Of a stretch of 64,000 bases of DNA, positions 49,829 to 58,252 are shown piece by piece. The notes below the pieces were generated by a model. That model was not told where the DNA came from, did no database searches, and saw only the letters and a program-made list of their open reading frames with translations. How positions within the stretch are numbered: position 1 is the first letter of the stretch; every line of letters starts with the position of its first letter. A program made the translations under genes and the position numbers. Source of the DNA: an uncultured Treponema sp. (GTDB taxonomy: Bacteria; Spirochaetota; Spirochaetia; Treponematales; Treponemataceae). Location of the stretch: the NCBI GenBank assembly GCA_946411505.1, contig CAMKEG010000007.1:1-64000 (forward strand), written 5' to 3'.

Positions 49829-50935
49829 ATGGAAAATAATAGAATTGAAGTTGGCGTTTTGGGCGCGACTGGAATGGTCGGCCAGCGCTACATTAAGCTT
49901 TTGGAAAACCATCCTTGGTTCCGCGTCACCTATGTGGCGGCCAGCCCCCGTTCCGCCGGAAAGCCCTACCGCGAGGCTGTGGCCAACCGCTGGCTCATCG
50001 GCGCCGACATCCCTTCCGACGTTGCGGACTTGACTGTCCAGGACGCCAACGACGAAAAGGCGGCGCTTGGAAAGTGCAAGTTCGTCTTTAGCGCGCTTGA
50101 AATGTCCAAGGACGAAATCAAGGCCTTGGAAGAGCGCTACGCCGCCCAAGGAATCCCGGTCGTGTCAAACGCCAGCGCCAACCGCTGGACAAGCGACGTT
50201 CCGATGCTGGTTCCAGAAATCAACCACTCGCACCTTGACGTTATCGCCGAGCAAAAGAAAAACCGAGGCTGGGACAAGGGCTTTATCGTCGTTAAGCCAA
50301 ACTGCTCGCTCCAAACTTACATGATGCCGCTCCACGCACTTATCCAGGCCGGCTATCCTGTAAAGAGAATGATTGTCACGACCGAGCAGGCTGTTAGCGG
50401 CGCGGGTTATCCCGGCGTTCCGTCCTTTGACATGATTGACAACATCGTTCCCTACATCGGCGGCGAGGAAGAAAAGACCGAAAAAGAATGCCTTAAGATT
50501 TTGGGAAAGGTAAGCGGCAACAAGATTGAAAACGCCGCCGGCCCCTTGGTCTCGTCCACCTGCACCCGCGTTCCCGTAATCGACGGACACACCGCTATCG
50601 TAAACTTGGAATTTGATTTGCCGGAAGACAAAAAGCCCAGCCTTGAGGAAATCGAGCGTGTTTGGACCAGCTACGCTTCCGTTCCGCAAGAGCTAAAGCT
50701 TCCCAGCGCGCCCGAGCGTCCGATTGTCGTCCGCCACGAGGAAAACCGCCCGCAACCGCGCCGCGACCGCGAGACCGAAAAAGGCATGGCTTGCGTCATC
50801 GGCCGCTTGCGAAAGTGCAATGTCTTTGACGTGAAGTTTGTCGCGCTTAGCCACAACACAAAGCGCGGCGCGGCGATGGGAGGAATCCTCAACGCCGAGC
50901 TTTTGAAAGCCAAAGGCTTTTTCGATAATCTCTAA
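49829..50935 (+). CDS. asd: Aspartate-semialdehyde dehydrogenase (archaeal/fungal-type)
   Basis: A 368-residue enzyme reducing aspartyl phosphate to aspartate semialdehyde, shared by lysine, methionine and threonine synthesis. Motifs: VGVLGATGMVGQRYIKLL (NADP loop), the catalytic Cys in KPNCSLQ (about 154), TEQAVSGAGYPGV, CTRVPVIDGHTA with the catalytic His, and the basic RPQPRRDR segment, which is typical of the archaeal/yeast-like class rather than the usual bacterial one. GGAGG at 5 bases decides for the ATG at 49829 over the in-frame ATG at 49817. Confidence 0.93.
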   Translation: MENNRIEVGVLGATGMVGQRYIKLLENHPWFRVTYVAASPRSAGKPYREAVANRWLIGADIPSDVADLTVQDANDEKAALGKCKFVFSALEMSKDEIKALEERYAAQGIPVVSNASANRWTSDVPMLVPEINHSHLDVIAEQKKNRGWDKGFIVVKPNCSLQTYMMPLHALIQAGYPVKRMIVTTEQAVSGAGYPGVPSFDMIDNIVPYIGGEEEKTEKECLKILGKVSGNKIENAAGPLVSSTCTRVPVIDGHTAIVNLEFDLPEDKKPSLEEIERVWTSYASVPQELKLPSAPERPIVVRHEENRPQPRRDRETEKGMACVIGRLRKCNVFDVKFVALSHNTKRGAAMGGILNAELLKAKGFFDNL

Positions 50936-50950
50936 CTTAAGGTAAGCCTA

Positions 50951-50982
50951 AAAAAACGCCGCGATTTCTCGCGGCGTTTTTT
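50951..50982. terminator. Bidirectional terminator between asd and GH1 genes
   Basis: A6 (50951-50956), CGCCGCGA (50957-50964), TTTC loop, TCGCGGCG (50969-50976), T6. It serves both convergent genes. Confidence 0.94.
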
Positions 50983-50983
50983 G

Positions 50984-52405
50984 TTAGTTTATTTTTCCAG
51001 TCTGAACGAGGTCGCTGTACCAGTAGGCGCTGTCTTTGGGGGTGCGCTTTTGGGTCTCGTAGTCAACGTGAACCAAGCCAAAGCGCTCGCCGTAGCCGCG
51101 CGCCCATTCAAAGTTGTCCATAAGCGACCAGTAGAAGTAGCCGCGAATGTCGGCGCCGGCTTTGACGGCCTTTCCAAGCTCCGACAGGTAGGCGCGGACA
51201 AAGTCTATGCGCTGGGTGTCGTGGCACTTTTTGTCGGGGCTTAGGTTGTCGGCGCAGCTTATGCCGTTCTCCGTGACGAAAATCGGCTTTTTGTAGCGTT
51301 CCCAAATGTATTGGAAAAAGTGGTTCATCGACTTTGGAGTGACAGGCCACTTTGAGTGCGTCATCGGGTATCCGTGCGGGAAGTCCGCCGTGCCAAAGCC
51401 GTTCTTTTTTTCTTGGGCGGTCTTGGGCGCGCGGATTGGAAGTCCTTCGTAGATGTTTTGGCCGTGGAAGTCAACCGGGGTTGAGATGATTTTCATGTCG
51501 CCCGGAAGAATTTTTGGGAAGTCCTTTCCAAAGGCTTTTTGCGCGCCGGCGGGGTAGCGGCCAAAGTAAATCGGGTCGCACCAGTAGGTGAGGCAGTGGC
51601 CCATGAAAAGGCCGCTCCCTTTTTGGAAGCCGTACTTTTCGCCAGGCTCGCGCTCGTAAATCTCGACCGATTTTTTAAAGGCCTCGATGTCTTCCTTGCT
51701 TTCCGTGGCCGGGTAGTTGCCGAAGCCTGTGTGGGCCAGGCAAATCTTTGCCTTGGGAGCGGCCGCGCGAATCGCTTGCGCCATCGTTCCGTGCGCAAGA
51801 AGAATGTTGTGAGCCACGTTCAAGACTTCCGCCTGCTGAAGCTGCAAGCCAGGGGCCATCCAGCCAACGTAGCCGCCAAGGACGCAAGGCATTTCATTAA
51901 TCGTAAAGAAGTTTTGGACGCGGTCGGAAAATTTTCTTACTACAAGGTCCGTGTACTCCGCGGCCCAGTAACGGATGTCTCGGTTCCGCCAGCCGCCCTT
52001 TCGCTCCAATTCAAGCGGCAAGTCCCAGTGGTAAAGGGTGAGCCAAGGCGTGATGTTTTTTGACAAAAGCTCGTCGATAAGGCGGTCGTAAAAGTCCAAG
52101 CCTTTTTGGTTGGGCGTTCCGTGGATCGCGTTTCCTCGGCTGTCGGGGCTGTAGCCCATGACGCGCGGCCAAGAGACGCTAAAGCGGTAGTTGGGAATCT
52201 TTAGGTCCGCCAAAATTTTTATGTCATCCTTGTAGCGGTGGTAGTGGTCGCAGGCAGTCTCCGGCGAGGCGCCCCAAAGAGTCTTTCCGGGCCATCTTGA
52301 AAATTGGTCCCAAATGCTGGGCTGCTTTCCGTCTTCGGCGGCGGCTCCTTCAACCTGGGCCGCGGCTGTAGCCGTTCCCCAGATAAAATCTTTTGAAAAT
52401 TGCAT
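50984..52405 (-). CDS. GH1 beta-glucosidase
   Basis: A 473-residue glycoside hydrolase family 1 enzyme for beta-glucosides such as cellobiose, without signal peptide, hence cytoplasmic. The N-terminal FIWGTATAAAQVEGA is the family signature; the acid/base Glu is in TINEM (about 170, usual form TLNEP) and the nucleophile Glu in VTENG (about 378); the ending GYFYWSLMDNFEWARGYGERFG is also standard. A 6-phospho-specific enzyme would have a phosphate-binding S-x-K-Y motif near the end, which is not seen, so free glucosides are favoured. A leaderless-type promoter precedes it. Confidence 0.94.
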   Translation of the reverse strand: MQFSKDFIWGTATAAAQVEGAAAEDGKQPSIWDQFSRWPGKTLWGASPETACDHYHRYKDDIKILADLKIPNYRFSVSWPRVMGYSPDSRGNAIHGTPNQKGLDFYDRLIDELLSKNITPWLTLYHWDLPLELERKGGWRNRDIRYWAAEYTDLVVRKFSDRVQNFFTINEMPCVLGGYVGWMAPGLQLQQAEVLNVAHNILLAHGTMAQAIRAAAPKAKICLAHTGFGNYPATESKEDIEAFKKSVEIYEREPGEKYGFQKGSGLFMGHCLTYWCDPIYFGRYPAGAQKAFGKDFPKILPGDMKIISTPVDFHGQNIYEGLPIRAPKTAQEKKNGFGTADFPHGYPMTHSKWPVTPKSMNHFFQYIWERYKKPIFVTENGISCADNLSPDKKCHDTQRIDFVRAYLSELGKAVKAGADIRGYFYWSLMDNFEWARGYGERFGLVHVDYETQKRTPKDSAYWYSDLVQTGKIN

Positions 52406-52442
52406 AGACGCTAATAAAAGCGTTTTTTTTTGAAAGTGTCAA
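52406..52442 (-). promoter_or_regulatory. GH1 gene promoter, leaderless type
   Basis: On the minus strand: TTGACA (52437-52442), 17-base spacer, TTTTAT (52414-52419), 8 bases to the ATG. No Shine-Dalgarno. Confidence 0.68.
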
Positions 52443-52475
52443 TAGCGGCTGGACGCCGCTTGGTGTGTTAAAAAA

Positions 52476-52504
52476 TTGACAATTATTGTTGCTTGCTGTA
52501 TAAT
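52476..52504 (+). promoter_or_regulatory. Consensus promoter of the lipoprotein block
   Basis: Perfect TTGACA (52476-52481), 17-base spacer, perfect TATAAT (52499-52504). The leader is about 37 bases and includes GGAGAGG, unlike the leaderless genes. It probably drives both lipoprotein genes to 57258. Confidence 0.92.
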
Positions 52505-52547
52505 TATACTGTGAAAAGGTTTTCTTAAGTTAATCAGGAGAGGTTAT

Positions 52548-53075
52548 ATGAAACGCCGCTTAATTTTGAGTTCTATTCTATTTTGTTCTATTCTATTCTA
52601 CTCTTGCAGTAATTCTTCTTCCATCGTGCCGGTGCCAGTGCCTGTCTCGACGCCAACCCCGACGCCTGAAGAAACAACGCCAACCCCGACGCCTGCGACT
52701 GACGAAACCGCGTCCGGCGGGGTCTTGCTTTCTACAAAAAATCTTGCGTTAAATGTAGATCAAACAGAAAACAATGGCATCGTGACATTCACGCCGACAG
52801 TTGAAAGATTTGACGAAATATATGGGGAGGAAGGCGACGAGGCTCCATACATTGAATATGCTTGGAAGATTGACGGCGCCTTGGCTCAAAACATTGCTGG
52901 CGCCAACGTGGATTCAGAGTCCGGCGTCCTGACAATAGACACAAGTAAATTTGAAAAAGATACATACCAAATAAGCTGCCTTGCGAAAATTCTAGTCACA
53001 CTCAAGGTCGTGGACGAAGAGTCAACATTAAACTTGGCTATATTCTCGTGGCAAAATTCATTGAAGGTCAAATAG
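52548..53075 (+). CDS. Small lipoprotein with Pro-Thr linker
   Basis: A 175-residue predicted lipoprotein (lipobox FYSC, about residue 20), followed by a PVPVPVSTPTPTPEE... linker to about residue 60 and a folded domain of about 115 residues. That domain (YIEYAWKIDGALAQNI ... YQISCLAKILVTL) reads like a PKD/Ig-type beta-sandwich. The signal peptide is encoded by a TTCTA pentanucleotide repeat, and the linker by an 18-base direct repeat (52651-52668 and 52678-52695). It is 10 bases upstream of the giant lipoprotein gene and probably acts with it at the surface. Function unknown. Confidence 0.7.
   Translation: MKRRLILSSILFCSILFYSCSNSSSIVPVPVPVSTPTPTPEETTPTPTPATDETASGGVLLSTKNLALNVDQTENNGIVTFTPTVERFDEIYGEEGDEAPYIEYAWKIDGALAQNIAGANVDSESGVLTIDTSKFEKDTYQISCLAKILVTLKVVDEESTLNLAIFSWQNSLKVK
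52571..52600 (+). repeat. TTCTA pentanucleotide repeat in the signal-peptide coding region
   Basis: Five TTCTA units interrupted once by TTTTG (52581-52585). Gain or loss of one unit shifts the reading frame at codons 9-18, so the gene could switch on and off by slippage. Confidence 0.85.
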
Positions 53076-53085
53076 GAGGCAAAAC

Positions 53086-56000
53086 ATGAAAAAAATATTC
53101 CTTTTAGTCGCGGCTTTTTGCGCCATGTCTTATTTTGCCGCGTGTTCGGATTTGCTTGGCGAACCAAAAAACCATGTTGCAATTGCGACTGAAAACAAAC
53201 TTTCCAGCGGCGAGGCTATGCTTTCATTTTCGCTTGACGCAAAAAACGACATTTCCTGCAGCGCCTTGCCTAACATAAGCGCCGACTTTTTTAGCCCGAT
53301 AATCATTTATTACAGGCCTGTCGACGGAACAGAGGATATAGAAATCGGCACGTGGAATTCAAACGGCGCGTTAAAAGTCGCAAGCGTTCCGTTTAAGACA
53401 GGAACCTGGATTTTCAGCGTTTTGGCGGGGAGCGAGACGGGATATTATTATACTGAAGAGACAAAGACGATAGAAGCCGGAAAAAATTCCCTTCAGTTTA
53501 CCCTTATTCCTGTTATGATGCAGCAGCTTGAGGAGCGACACGGCTACGGATCCCTTTATGTGTCCGCCGCGTTTCCAGTGGACAACCTTAAGCTTGTGAC
53601 AGGCGGCCTTTATACGATGGACGAAGAAGCGGTTCCCGGCTTTGCGGATGAAACCTTGCAGGTGAGCCAAAGCGGAACGACATATTACGAAAAGGACGAC
53701 ATTCCTGCAGGCGACTACATATTGATTTTTAAATTTTTCGCTGACACAGAAAAAAAGCTTTTGTTAGGAACATATAGAGAGTTTGCGGGCATTTTCGCGC
53801 TTGCGCGAAGCGAGTCAAAAGTGGTTTTGCAAAGCTTTTCAAACTTATATTCTATCAGCTACGAAACAAATGGGGGAGCCTTTGCGGAGGGCTATAGCCC
53901 CTGCCTTTCCTACACAAGACATTCTCAAAGCCTGTCTCTGCCGGACAAAACTCAAATTACTAAAGCCGGTTCGGATTTTGGCGGCTGGTATGAGGACGAA
54001 AATTTTGAAGGCCCGGTTGTTGACTTCATTCCAAGCGGCAGCGTCGGAAACAAAAAATTCTATGCAAAATGGCTTGACAAATGGACTGTGACATTCCTTC
54101 CAAACGGAGGAAGCTTTGCCGACGGAAGCAAGATTAAGACGCAGCAAATAACAAAAGGCGCTTCCGAAAATCTTGTCACGGCAAACGATTTAGGCCTTAC
54201 AAACAATGGAAGAAATTTTTTGGGCTGGATTACAAGCATTACGAATGTAAGCGCGGATTACGCTGACGGAGCGTCAATCGCGCCCGACAAAAACATTGTG
54301 TTGATGGCGCTTTGGGCGCAGGGAAACGTGTCGGGAGGGGACGACGGAAAGACAAAGGATTCTGACGGCGACGGCGTCTCGGACTACGACGAGCTGTATA
54401 AATTCTTTACGGATCCTGCGAACAAGGACACCGACGGCGACGGCTGGACTGACGGTCAAGAGTTGGTTTATTACACCGAAGGGGCAAATACCTTTAATCC
54501 GCGCATAGCGGACGTTCCTCAATTGGAAATCCAATTTGTGGGCCGTCCTGAAATAGGCTTCAATTATCAAACATCGTCTACTGACACTGTGACAGAGTCA
54601 GTGACCAATACCGAAGGGACTGTCCACAGCCAGAGCGCCACAAACACCAACTCGCACACGCGCAACCTGACGAACGGTTGGCATACAAAAGCTGGGTTTG
54701 GCTTTGAATGGTCAGCGGGAGCGGAGGGGGCACTTGGTTTTTTTGGTGCGAAAGCAAAAAATACCTTTAATTTTGAAGCCGGCTATAACGGCAGCGTCAT
54801 GTCTGGCGACACATTCACTTACTCTCAAAATCAGAGCGAAAGCTTTTCTCAAAGCGTCACCAAAGGGCACACCACAAGCGAAACCACGGGAAAGACGGTG
54901 ACTGGCGGCACAATTCGTGTAAACGCAAAATTTAAAAATCCAAGCAATCTGGCCTATACTGTGCGGAGCGCCACGGTGACCTTTACAGGAATCTCTGACT
55001 TTAGGCAGCCTAACGGCTATCCAACGCCAGTCGCAAGCGTTGAACTTCCGAACGTCGGAACAATTCCGCCCGGAGGAGAGACCGGGACGATGGTGATAAA
55101 GTACGGCAATCTTGGCGTAGCCCAAACGGAAGAGCTTTTAAAGTGGTCTTCCGGCCTTAACATGAGCATCACAAACTACACGATTACCCTTCAAAAAGAA
55201 GGCGCCGTCAACGCAAATGACTTTACAGGCGCTCTTACTACCGTAAACGCCATGACAGCGTGCCTTACCATAGATTACGGACCTTCCGCAAAGCACAAGG
55301 CCGAAACTCATCATGTGGCTACAAAATATTTGTACAACCCGGAGGCCGTGGACATCAACGGCTTGTATAAGAAAGTCACAATCAAGGACCTTTTGGAGAT
55401 AGCGGGCATATCCGAAAGCAAGGGAAACCTTGTTCTTGGAAACGGCGGTCGCATAAAGAGAATCAGGGACTATAACTATCAAGGCTACCAATACGGAGCC
55501 TGGTATGTCCAGCACACTTACACCCGTGGAAATGAATCATGGTCTGACATATATAATTATTATTCAGAACCAGAGTCTGGACAAGAGGTGGACATCTCAA
55601 AAATTTATGTTCAGGCGGGGGATTCAATCAACATTTTTTACAGCGTCGACAAAGACAAAGATGGAGTTCCCTATAACGAGGAGCTTATCTGCGGCACAAG
55701 CGACGACAAGCCAGACACTGACGGCGACGGACTTACGGACGGGGAAGAATTGCATGGCTGGAAGCCGGCGACAAAGACTCGCTCAATTCCAGAGGGAAGC
55801 GAAACTCAGCAGCATATAAAAATAACTGACCCGGAGAAGAAAATTATCACAAATCCAAACAACCCCGACAGCGACGGCGACGGATACGATGACTTGAACG
55901 ATCCAGACCCCATAGAGCCAAAGATGAAGGACATAACAAGCCTTAGCGTGACTCAATATAAAACAAGCGCGGACGTAAACGCCAAGTTTAAGGATTTTAG

Positions 56001-57258
56001 ATTTGAGTCGGCCCAATGGTATACTGACATATATGAATCTTTGTATTTAAATCTTGTGCCTACGATGCCCCTTGAAAAGATTGAATGCAAGCAGAGCGAA
56101 GGAGCCGCTTATGAAGTTCTTTCTTCAGCCAAGGAATTTAAACTGGATCTTGGCAAAAACAAAATATGGATTAAGGTCACGGCCGCCGACGGTTTCACAA
56201 CAAAAAAAAGCGTGCTGACTTTTGAATCGCGACTGAGGCCGCTTGAAAACCTGCAGTTGAAAAGTCCTGACGGCAAGGGCAATACTATGACGCTAAGCTA
56301 TAATGCCTATACGGACAGGCGCGTAGTAGCAGATGATAAAACAGCAGGATTGTTATTGCATTTTGTACGAGACAAAAATTGTCCCTATGATAGGTCACCA
56401 GATTTAGGACTGGCCAATCCGAATGATTTGCCTGACTTTATGAGTTATGTTTCTACCGCCAAGGATAGAAACGGAATAAGCGAGGATGACTATGACTTTT
56501 GGACCAAGGTAAGCGTAGCTGACCTAAAAGCGGGAACAACTACGATAAGCGGCTTGAAAAGTCAGACTCTTTATTCTATCGACTCAATCATGTACTATGA
56601 AAGCGGAGCGAAATACGCGAGAGTAAGCAAGGTCCCTGAGATATGGTGGTGGTGGGTTCATGGCAAAACCGGAAAAAGCCAAAAGGCAACCCTTACATTC
56701 TGGATGCATTATCTTAAGGCGGAAGAAGACGAAGACGGCGGATGCGATCCGCAGTATTATTGGTCAATAGAATCAAGAGAGGAATTTTTGAAGAATCTTT
56801 CAAACGATTGCGCGACTATGAAAGACAAAACAAGCCGAAAATTTGACGATGACGAAAACATGTGCTACTCTTTTGGTGACCAGCAAATGAATGGAAAAAC
56901 CGTACCAGAGTATGGAACGGCTAAAAGCAAATACTATAAGGGCGTCTATGATCGCTTTGAAAAAGACCGTGAATTCAAGATTAATTTTGAATGTTATGAT
57001 TATGATAGTGGTTCAGCAGATGATCTTATTGGAAAAGTGGAGATGACCGCTAAATACAGCGTGCAAGACGACAAATGGTATTTTAAATGGTCGGGCGACC
57101 ATACCGACAGCGGCGAAATGACAGTGGGCTTCCGGGAGGGCCGCAAAGACGGCAAGTGGAACATTCCTAATACATCTGAGGGGCAGATTTCTGTTCACTG
57201 GGGCGCTGAATGGAATGACGAGCCTGCCTACCAAAAAGATTCAACCAAAACGCAATAG
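53086..57258 (+). CDS. Giant lipoprotein with protective-antigen-like (binary toxin B) core
   Basis: A 1390-residue lipoprotein (lipobox FAAC, about residue 20). In order: a beta-rich N-part; two InlB/Flg_new-type repeats (about 255-413, with NGGAF..., GGWYEDENF and FYAKW); a calcium-binding TSP3-like segment (about 424-475, DSDGDGVSDYDEL, DTDGDGWTDGQEL); and a region of about 310 residues (479-790) that reads like the pore-forming part of anthrax protective antigen: a Ser/Thr-rich segment with SHTRNL, a Gly/Ala-rich AGFGFEW...GFFGAKAKN, then TGGTIRVNAKFKNPSN. More TSP3-like loops (about 855-945), a cadherin-like beta-sandwich and an unassigned C-terminus follow. The likeness is from recall, not a search. 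No toxin A component is adjacent. GGAGG precedes the ATG. Confidence 0.7.
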   Translation: MKKIFLLVAAFCAMSYFAACSDLLGEPKNHVAIATENKLSSGEAMLSFSLDAKNDISCSALPNISADFFSPIIIYYRPVDGTEDIEIGTWNSNGALKVASVPFKTGTWIFSVLAGSETGYYYTEETKTIEAGKNSLQFTLIPVMMQQLEERHGYGSLYVSAAFPVDNLKLVTGGLYTMDEEAVPGFADETLQVSQSGTTYYEKDDIPAGDYILIFKFFADTEKKLLLGTYREFAGIFALARSESKVVLQSFSNLYSISYETNGGAFAEGYSPCLSYTRHSQSLSLPDKTQITKAGSDFGGWYEDENFEGPVVDFIPSGSVGNKKFYAKWLDKWTVTFLPNGGSFADGSKIKTQQITKGASENLVTANDLGLTNNGRNFLGWITSITNVSADYADGASIAPDKNIVLMALWAQGNVSGGDDGKTKDSDGDGVSDYDELYKFFTDPANKDTDGDGWTDGQELVYYTEGANTFNPRIADVPQLEIQFVGRPEIGFNYQTSSTDTVTESVTNTEGTVHSQSATNTNSHTRNLTNGWHTKAGFGFEWSAGAEGALGFFGAKAKNTFNFEAGYNGSVMSGDTFTYSQNQSESFSQSVTKGHTTSETTGKTVTGGTIRVNAKFKNPSNLAYTVRSATVTFTGISDFRQPNGYPTPVASVELPNVGTIPPGGETGTMVIKYGNLGVAQTEELLKWSSGLNMSITNYTITLQKEGAVNANDFTGALTTVNAMTACLTIDYGPSAKHKAETHHVATKYLYNPEAVDINGLYKKVTIKDLLEIAGISESKGNLVLGNGGRIKRIRDYNYQGYQYGAWYVQHTYTRGNESWSDIYNYYSEPESGQEVDISKIYVQAGDSINIFYSVDKDKDGVPYNEELICGTSDDKPDTDGDGLTDGEELHGWKPATKTRSIPEGSETQQHIKITDPEKKIITNPNNPDSDGDGYDDLNDPDPIEPKMKDITSLSVTQYKTSADVNAKFKDFRFESAQWYTDIYESLYLNLVPTMPLEKIECKQSEGAAYEVLSSAKEFKLDLGKNKIWIKVTAADGFTTKKSVLTFESRLRPLENLQLKSPDGKGNTMTLSYNAYTDRRVVADDKTAGLLLHFVRDKNCPYDRSPDLGLANPNDLPDFMSYVSTAKDRNGISEDDYDFWTKVSVADLKAGTTTISGLKSQTLYSIDSIMYYESGAKYARVSKVPEIWWWWVHGKTGKSQKATLTFWMHYLKAEEDEDGGCDPQYYWSIESREEFLKNLSNDCATMKDKTSRKFDDDENMCYSFGDQQMNGKTVPEYGTAKSKYYKGVYDRFEKDREFKINFECYDYDSGSADDLIGKVEMTAKYSVQDDKWYFKWSGDHTDSGEMTVGFREGRKDGKWNIPNTSEGQISVHWGAEWNDEPAYQKDSTKTQ

Positions 57259-57270
57259 CCCGCGGCGCGC

Positions 57271-57320
57271 GGAACCCCCCTGCCAGATTTATGTTATGGC
57301 GGTGTGAAGGCAGGGGGTCC
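57271..57320. repeat. Long inverted repeat after the giant lipoprotein gene
   Basis: GGAACCCCCCTGCC (57271-57284) pairs with GGCAGGGGGTCC (57309-57320) with a small bulge and a 24-base loop. No T tract follows. It may act as an RNA stabiliser or a weak terminator. Confidence 0.6.
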
Positions 57321-57334
57321 GTACTCCTCCGCAG

Positions 57335-57369
57335 TTGAAATTATTTTCCATTTAATTTACTATAATAAC
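57335..57369 (+). promoter_or_regulatory. Promoter of the first tandem paralogue, leaderless type
   Basis: TTGAAA (57335-57340), 17-base spacer, TACTAT (57358-57363), exactly 6 bases to the ATG at 57370. A TATAAT also exists 3 bases later (57361-57366), but it is only 3 bases from the ATG. Confidence 0.7.
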
Positions 57370-58221
57370 ATGAAGAAATTCTTTGCGGGAATCATGGCCG
57401 GCGCGTTTTTAGCGCTTGGAGCCGCGGACGTTTTTTGTTCCGACTTTACGGAATACGAAAATTCTCTCGTGATGGGCGCCATGCAGATTCGCCTTGAGTC
57501 GCGTTCCCAAAAGGACCAAAAGGCGGCGTTGGAATGGCTTGAAAAAAAGCGCGCCGAATTTTTTTCTTCAATAAAAAAAGGAGAGGCCGGCGAGGAAGCG
57601 CTGCTTGCCGTTGAAAATGTTTTTGTCTGCGAAAAATACCATTACGTGTGGGAGCTGGACGACAAGGCAAAGGCCACCGGCGCCATGATTTTGTCGCAAT
57701 TCAACAAGGTGATGGAGTGGAACCAGAGCCATCCGCTTGAAAAGCGCGGCGAATGGTACACGCTGACGGCCTGCGAAGTCATAAACAACTCGATGCCCTG
57801 GTTCAAGTATTCCAAAAGAATTTCCTTGGGAATGGAGAACAAAAAGGTTTACGAGGCCATGCTCTCGTCTGGCTGCAAAAAGGGCCTTTTGTACTTGCAC
57901 ACGGGCCTTTGGTACGCCTTCGCTCCTTCGATTGCCGGCGGAAGCGACGCCAAGGCAAAGCAATACTTTTCCGTCGCGCCCCACATTGGTCCGACAGATT
58001 ACGAAAAATTTTTGGGCTATGTCTTTCTTTCCCAAATTGAATTCAAGATGGGCGACAAGGCTTCCTGCCAGGCGCATTTGGCCGAGGCTGACAAGATTTC
58101 GCCCGGCAACGCATACACAGATTTTGTCCGCTATTTGAACAAGGCCGGCTGCGATTCGCTTGACTACGCCACCGACAGGGACGACGTTGAGGCGAAGCTC
58201 AACAAATATTACAAGCGTTGA
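57370..58221 (+). CDS. Exported helical-repeat protein, tandem paralogue 1
   Basis: A 283-residue protein with a signal peptide ending near VFC/SDF (about residue 23; a lipidated Cys is possible but the box is poor). The rest is helical with TPR-like pattern; the best-conserved block is YLHTGLWYAFAPSIAGGSDAKAKQYF (split here: GLWYAFAP, then GGSDAKA), followed by GPTDYEKFLGYVFLSQIEF. The same blocks occur in the next two genes. The pattern recalls TatT, the TPR partner of a treponemal TRAP transporter, but no TRAP genes are nearby. The ATG was chosen from promoter spacing; the frame is open 22 codons upstream. Confidence 0.72.
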   Translation: MKKFFAGIMAGAFLALGAADVFCSDFTEYENSLVMGAMQIRLESRSQKDQKAALEWLEKKRAEFFSSIKKGEAGEEALLAVENVFVCEKYHYVWELDDKAKATGAMILSQFNKVMEWNQSHPLEKRGEWYTLTACEVINNSMPWFKYSKRISLGMENKKVYEAMLSSGCKKGLLYLHTGLWYAFAPSIAGGSDAKAKQYFSVAPHIGPTDYEKFLGYVFLSQIEFKMGDKASCQAHLAEADKISPGNAYTDFVRYLNKAGCDSLDYATDRDDVEAKLNKYYKR

Positions 58222-58252
58222 AACTATTGGCCTTTTCATTTATTATAATAGT
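58218..58252 (+). promoter_or_regulatory. Promoter of the second tandem paralogue, leaderless type
   Basis: TTGAAA (58218-58223), which includes the stop codon of the preceding paralogue, 17-base spacer, TATTAT (58241-58246), exactly 6 bases to the ATG at 58253. Confidence 0.78.
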
